From DAHUZL01 sp035533215 (lineage in GTDB: Bacteria; Chloroflexota; Dormibacteria; Aeolococcales; Bog-877): a stretch of DNA of 15,423 nucleotides. Position 1 is the first letter of the stretch. Every line of letters starts with the position of its first letter. Position numbers and translations under genes: made by a program. The DNA is taken from positions 1 to 15,423 of the forward strand of contig DATLUG010000003.1 in assembly GCA_035533215.1 (NCBI GenBank). Reading direction: 5' to 3'. This document shows, in pieces, positions 12,040 to 15,423 of this stretch. The notes beneath the pieces were generated by a model. The model worked only from the letters and a program-made list of their open reading frames with translations. It made no database searches and was not told the origin of the DNA.

Positions 12040-14622
12040 ATGGCCAGCCCTGCGGCCGATGGGCGTCCCGGTCAGCGCCGCCCCTCGTCGGCCGAGTTGA
12101 TCCGTGCGCTCGTCAGCGGCCTGTCGGAGGCCTCGTCGCGGGTGGACGTCCTCGATCGGACGCTCCTGGCGCTGGAGGCGGCGGGGGTGCACGCGCTGGT
12201 CTGGCGCGAGGAGCGCGGTGAGCTGACCGCGGTCGCGCACCGGCTGCCGGCATCGGTGCTGGGGCCGGCCCAGGCGCAGCTCGGGCGACCCCTCGTCGAT
12301 CTCCGGATCCCCGTGGACGCGCTCCCGTTCGCGTCCGCATTCGCGACCGACGGGGTGGCCGCGTGGGTGCCGCGTCCGGCCGCGGGGGCGGCGGGCGCCC
12401 GCGGGGCCGCCGGCCGGGACCACGGGATCCTCTCCACCCTCGGCTGGGCCGGCCAGCCGCTCGCCGTGGTGGGCGGCAAGACCTCCCCGGGCCGGCGCGG
12501 CATCCTGGTCGCCTGGGGGCCGGCGCTGGGACGCTGGCTGCTCCCGGTCCTGGACGCCGCCGCGGCCCACATCGCGTTCGCGTGGCGGGTCGACACCCGC
12601 TCCAGCGCCACGCCGGGGGCCGGCGGCCCCCCGGGGGACGGCGGCCCGCTCGGCGCCGACGGCCCCCGCGCCTCCCCCGCCTTCGACCCCGACCAGGTGG
12701 AGGCGGTCCTGCTCCCGGTGGTCCGGCTCGCGGAACGGGTGGTCACGGGCCTCCACGTCCTGTACACCGCGCCGTCAGCCCCGGGGCCGCTCACCCTTGG
12801 GGAGGTGGTCGCGGCGTGGTCCCGGCTCGCCGATCCCCCCAGCCAGCACCCGCGCTGGCGCCGCGAACTGCAACGGGTCCTGCTGGCGCGGCCGGCGTCG
12901 TGCCAGCTGATCCTGGAGCTCCACCCGTCCCAGGTCACCGCCCCCGGGGGGGTGATGCCGCTCCTGCTCGACGACCTGGCCCCCCTCGCGGTGTCCGAGC
13001 GGGCGGTGCTGCTGCGGCTGGGGGAGGCCTCGCCGGACGACGTGGAGGGAGCGGCGGCCACCCTCCGGGAGATGGACCTCATGGTCGGGGTCGCCGGGGT
13101 CGGCGCCAGCAATCCCGACCTCGAGCTGGTGGCCCGGCTCCGCCCCGATTCCGTCGAGCTCGACCGCGCCATCGCCGCCCAGCTCACCAGCGACACCACC
13201 CGGCGCGCGGTCCTGGGCGGGATCCTCGCCCTCGCCGCCCGGCTCGGGGTGCGGGTGCACGCCGCCGGGGTGGACGACGAGACCACCGCCGGCACCCTGC
13301 TCTGGGTGGGCGTCCTCCAGGGGTCGGGCCGGGCCCTCGGCGAGCCGTTCCTGCTCGGCCCGGGCGACGTCGGCGCCAGCTTCTCCCGCCTCAGCGAGGG
13401 GGAGCTGGCCGCGGCCGCGGCTCCGCTCGCCGGGACCGACCTCGCCGGCGCACCGCGCGCGGGCCCGCCCCGGGGGGATCTCCCCCCGCCTCCGCTGCCG
13501 CCCCCCCACCCCGGGCCGCCGCCCTCGTTCCCCACCGACCTGGCCCGCACCCTCAGCGCCGCCGCCCTCGCGCTCCAGGGGGAGCACGACCCGGACCGGA
13601 TCCTCGCGGTCATCGCGGACCAGCTCCAGGCCCTGGTCCCGGTCGACAGCCTGCTCATCTACGCCGCCCATCTGGAGGACCGCTGCTTTCGGGCGGTGCT
13701 CAGCCGCGGTGCGGCGGCGGAGGCGTTCACCGGCCACTCCTTCGGCCTCGATCAGGGGCTCACCGGTTGGGCCTTTGCCCTGGGGCGTCCCCAGCGCATC
13801 GGCGACGCCGACGCCGACCCCGCGTCCCTGCAGATGCCGGGGACTCCGGTGGGGGACGAGTCGATCATCCTCATCCCGCTCATCGCCGCCGACCACCGCC
13901 TGGGGATGATGAACTGCACTCGCTACGGGCTCGACCAGTTCACCGAGGCGGACCTGGAGACGGCCTCGCTGCTGGGACACATGGCGGCGGCCGCCTGGCG
14001 CAACGCCCAGCTGTACGCGGAGCTGACCGAGTACGCGATCACCGACGCCCTCACCGGCTGCTTCAACACCCGCTGGCTGCGCCAGGCGGGCCCGCGCGAA
14101 CTCGCCATCAGCAGCCGCGAGCGACGTCCCCTGAGCGTGCTGCTGCTGGACCTCGACCGCTTCAAGCTGGTCAACGACAGCGTCGGTCACGCTGAGGGCG
14201 ACCTGGTCCTCCAGCGGGTGGGCCGGGCGCTGCGGGCGGTCATGCGCGCCGGCGACGCCGCCGTCCGCTACGGAGGTGAGGAGTTCGTCCTCCTGCTCCC
14301 CGGCGCCGACGCCGCCGGCACCGACCGGGTCGTCACCGCGCTGCGGGCCGAGCTGGCCGCGATCCCGCTGCCGCCGGCCTGCTCCCTCGCCCGGATCACG
14401 ACCTCCGTCGGGGTCGCGGTCCATCCTACCGACGGCCAGACCCTGAACGCGCTGCTCCAGGCCGCCGACCATGCGATGTACGGGGCCAAGGACGCCGGGG
14501 GCGATCGTGCCCACCGCGCCGCCCCGCCACTGCCGCCGCCAGGGCCGGTCCGCCCCCTCCCCGCCAGGGCCGCGGCGGCCGCCGTGGTCCCCCTGCCGGC
14601 GGGTGGAGCGCCGCTGGTCTGA
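12040..14622 (+). CDS. Diguanylate cyclase with N-terminal inactive EAL-like domain, GAF and GGDEF
   Basis: 860 aa, predicted soluble c-di-GMP signalling protein. Region 1 (about 15-190) looks like a GAF-type sensor. Region 2 (about 215-455) follows the EAL phosphodiesterase layout but lacks its catalytic residues: EAL is LHV (238-240), DDFG is AGVG (352-355), KID is ELD (373-375), AEGVE is AAGVD (408-412). A Pro-rich linker (about 474-500) leads to a GAF domain (about 503-660). The C-terminal GGDEF domain (about 665-835) has LDLDRFKLVND, the active site GGEEF (745-749) and an RxxD inhibitory site (R736, D739) spaced as in PleD, so it should make c-di-GMP with product inhibition. The tail is Pro/Ala-rich. 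ATG 12040 has no good ribosome site; GTG 11995 and TTG 12097 are alternatives. It stands alone after the hairpin. Confidence 0.88.
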   Translation: MASPAADGRPGQRRPSSAELIRALVSGLSEASSRVDVLDRTLLALEAAGVHALVWREERGELTAVAHRLPASVLGPAQAQLGRPLVDLRIPVDALPFASAFATDGVAAWVPRPAAGAAGARGAAGRDHGILSTLGWAGQPLAVVGGKTSPGRRGILVAWGPALGRWLLPVLDAAAAHIAFAWRVDTRSSATPGAGGPPGDGGPLGADGPRASPAFDPDQVEAVLLPVVRLAERVVTGLHVLYTAPSAPGPLTLGEVVAAWSRLADPPSQHPRWRRELQRVLLARPASCQLILELHPSQVTAPGGVMPLLLDDLAPLAVSERAVLLRLGEASPDDVEGAAATLREMDLMVGVAGVGASNPDLELVARLRPDSVELDRAIAAQLTSDTTRRAVLGGILALAARLGVRVHAAGVDDETTAGTLLWVGVLQGSGRALGEPFLLGPGDVGASFSRLSEGELAAAAAPLAGTDLAGAPRAGPPRGDLPPPPLPPPHPGPPPSFPTDLARTLSAAALALQGEHDPDRILAVIADQLQALVPVDSLLIYAAHLEDRCFRAVLSRGAAAEAFTGHSFGLDQGLTGWAFALGRPQRIGDADADPASLQMPGTPVGDESIILIPLIAADHRLGMMNCTRYGLDQFTEADLETASLLGHMAAAAWRNAQLYAELTEYAITDALTGCFNTRWLRQAGPRELAISSRERRPLSVLLLDLDRFKLVNDSVGHAEGDLVLQRVGRALRAVMRAGDAAVRYGGEEFVLLLPGADAAGTDRVVTALRAELAAIPLPPACSLARITTSVGVAVHPTDGQTLNALLQAADHAMYGAKDAGGDRAHRAAPPLPPPGPVRPLPARAAAAAVVPLPAGGAPLV

Positions 14623-14982
14623 ACTCGCCAGGGCGCCCGTGTCGACGGTCCCAGCGTGACGACGTGGCCGCGCAGGGTGCCCCGGATGACGGCCCCTGGG
14701 GACCGGACCGAACCCTGCGTGGTCGCAGCCAACGAGAGGGGGAGCACACGGGCAGCGGTGGTCACCGCGTCAGCACCGATCTCGTAGGCAGCGGGCGTTC
14801 GCGTATCAGCGGCCGACTCACGGCGATGACACAGTGGCGACCGCCACCGTGCGTGCGACGGCGACGTGGCGCGACCGTGCCATCTCGCCGCGACGTCACC
14901 AGCGTCGGCTCGGTCCGCGGCGACCCTCGCTGGGGGCTTCCGGGTCGACTGGAGCTGGAGCGAACGCCGTTCGGGCGGCCGC
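14623..14982. other. Region without a recognisable gene
   Basis: 360 bases after the diguanylate cyclase. Open frames exist in several registers, as expected at this base composition. None shows a domain pattern or a start with a ribosome site. A small inverted repeat GTGGCG-ac-CGCCAC lies at 14834-14847. I see no RNA gene or clear terminator. Confidence 0.5.
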
Positions 14983-15396
14983 GTTCGCGGTCACGGGATC
15001 AGCCGCGAGGACACCGGCGACGGCGGCCCGGCCGTCCGTCTCGCGGGGTTCTCGATTTCGGCCGCCGTCTGGCGGGACGGTGGCCACGTCGATCGCCGGG
15101 CCTCCTCGCGGCGTGTCCTGACTGTCGACCCGCCCGGCCAGGGGCCGAGCGATGGCTCCAACGTCCTCGGCGCCCACCGGTGTCCCGCCGTGGCGCAGGA
15201 CGTGGTCGCGGCGATGGATGCGGCCGGCATCGGTCGCGCCGCCGGCCGGAGTTGTTCACGCCGCGCCCCCCACGCGGGGGCGATGGCGACCGGATTCCCG
15301 GCTGGCGGCCGTGCAGGCTGCGCGGTCGTCGGCGTGGCGGCGCGCCCCCGTGGGGGACGCTGGACGTCGGGGCCCACTGGTCGCCGTCCACAGTGA
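14983..15396 (+). pseudogene. Decayed N-terminal part of an alpha/beta-hydrolase
   Basis: In one frame the translation keeps the order of an alpha/beta-hydrolase N terminus. It reads VRGHGISREDTGDGGPAV, then LAGFSISAAVWRD where LLHGF....W is expected, then SRRVLTVDPPGQGPSDG, matching the usual rVlavDlpGhGrSdg. QDVVAAMDAAGIGRA then matches the helix before the nucleophile. The oxyanion His-Gly is replaced (LAGF) and the nucleophile elbow GxSxG appears only as GRSCS. After about 15290 similarity vanishes and a stop falls at 15394-15396, well short of the ~270 aa normal length. No start codon with a ribosome site is evident. A degraded gene or a fragment fits best; sequencing errors near a contig end are an alternative. 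The resemblance is judged by eye. Confidence 0.45.
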
Positions 15397-15423
15397 GAAG
15401 GAGCAGGCTGCGCCCACGGGCCA

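Noticed and set aside
12036..12041. TAAGAT as a -10 hexamer for the diguanylate cyclase
   Set aside because: It overlaps ATG 12040, so transcription would begin after the start codon, and no suitable in-frame start with a ribosome site follows closely.
12072..14514. Long antisense open frames (over 500 codons) opposite the diguanylate cyclase
   Set aside because: Translations are low-complexity Arg/Gly/Pro/Ser text without domain patterns. They arise because very G+C-rich coding DNA has few stops in the other frames, and the forward frame has clear EAL, GAF and GGDEF order.
14866..14982. N-terminal extension of the hydrolase-like frame as an intact gene start
   Set aside because: No ribosome site or leaderless hexamer precedes the ATG at 14866, and the first ~39 residues are composition-biased without family similarity.

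Overview
The window is very G+C-rich (roughly three quarters by eye). It is densely packed with ordinary bacterial genes on both strands. Several starts carry a TAnnnT hexamer 6-7 nt upstream of the start codon and no Shine-Dalgarno site (leaderless style), next to genes with clear GGAGG sites. This mixture, with a two-domain DtxR-type repressor, a PCP_red protein and a CPBP protease, suggests a high-GC Terrabacteria lineage (Actinomycetota, Dormibacterota or a Chloroflexota relative). I see no rRNA, tRNA, IS element, CRISPR array or phage gene, so the taxon is an inference.

Region 1 (106-3082) is an iron cluster. An FTR1-type iron permease and a ferritin-like diiron protein are read leftward. 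A DtxR-type regulator is read rightward from the same short intergenic gap, which holds a 15-bp palindrome. The regulator keeps its fold signatures but appears to have lost several standard metal ligands. Its C-terminal tail overlaps a convergent two-TM membrane protein of unknown function (2953-3507).

Region 2 (3672-5581) holds rightward genes: an aldo/keto reductase, a VOC (glyoxalase-like) protein and a small Arg-rich protein. The small gene has a leaderless promoter directly downstream of a perfect 20-bp palindrome.

Region 3 (5607-7712) holds a leftward MarR regulator and a PCP_red-repeat protein, overlapping by 8 nt. They are divergent from a YceI-family gene. The MarR/YceI gap contains an excellent -35/-10 promoter with a TTGC-N4-GCAA inverted repeat over its -35, and an opposing -10.

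Region 4 (7762-9618) is a leftward, overlapping three-gene operon: SRPBCC protein, lipoate/biotin-ligase-fold protein, peptide deformylase.

Region 5 (9676-11945) is a rightward pair: a large protein with a flavin-type split-barrel (PPOX) domain and probably a second one, then a CPBP membrane protease. It ends in a 14-bp perfect hairpin.

Region 6 (12040-14622) is one large signalling protein: N-terminal sensor-like region, catalytically dead EAL-like domain, GAF, active-looking GGDEF. Region 7 (14623-15423) has no intact gene. It contains what looks like a decayed alpha/beta-hydrolase fragment.
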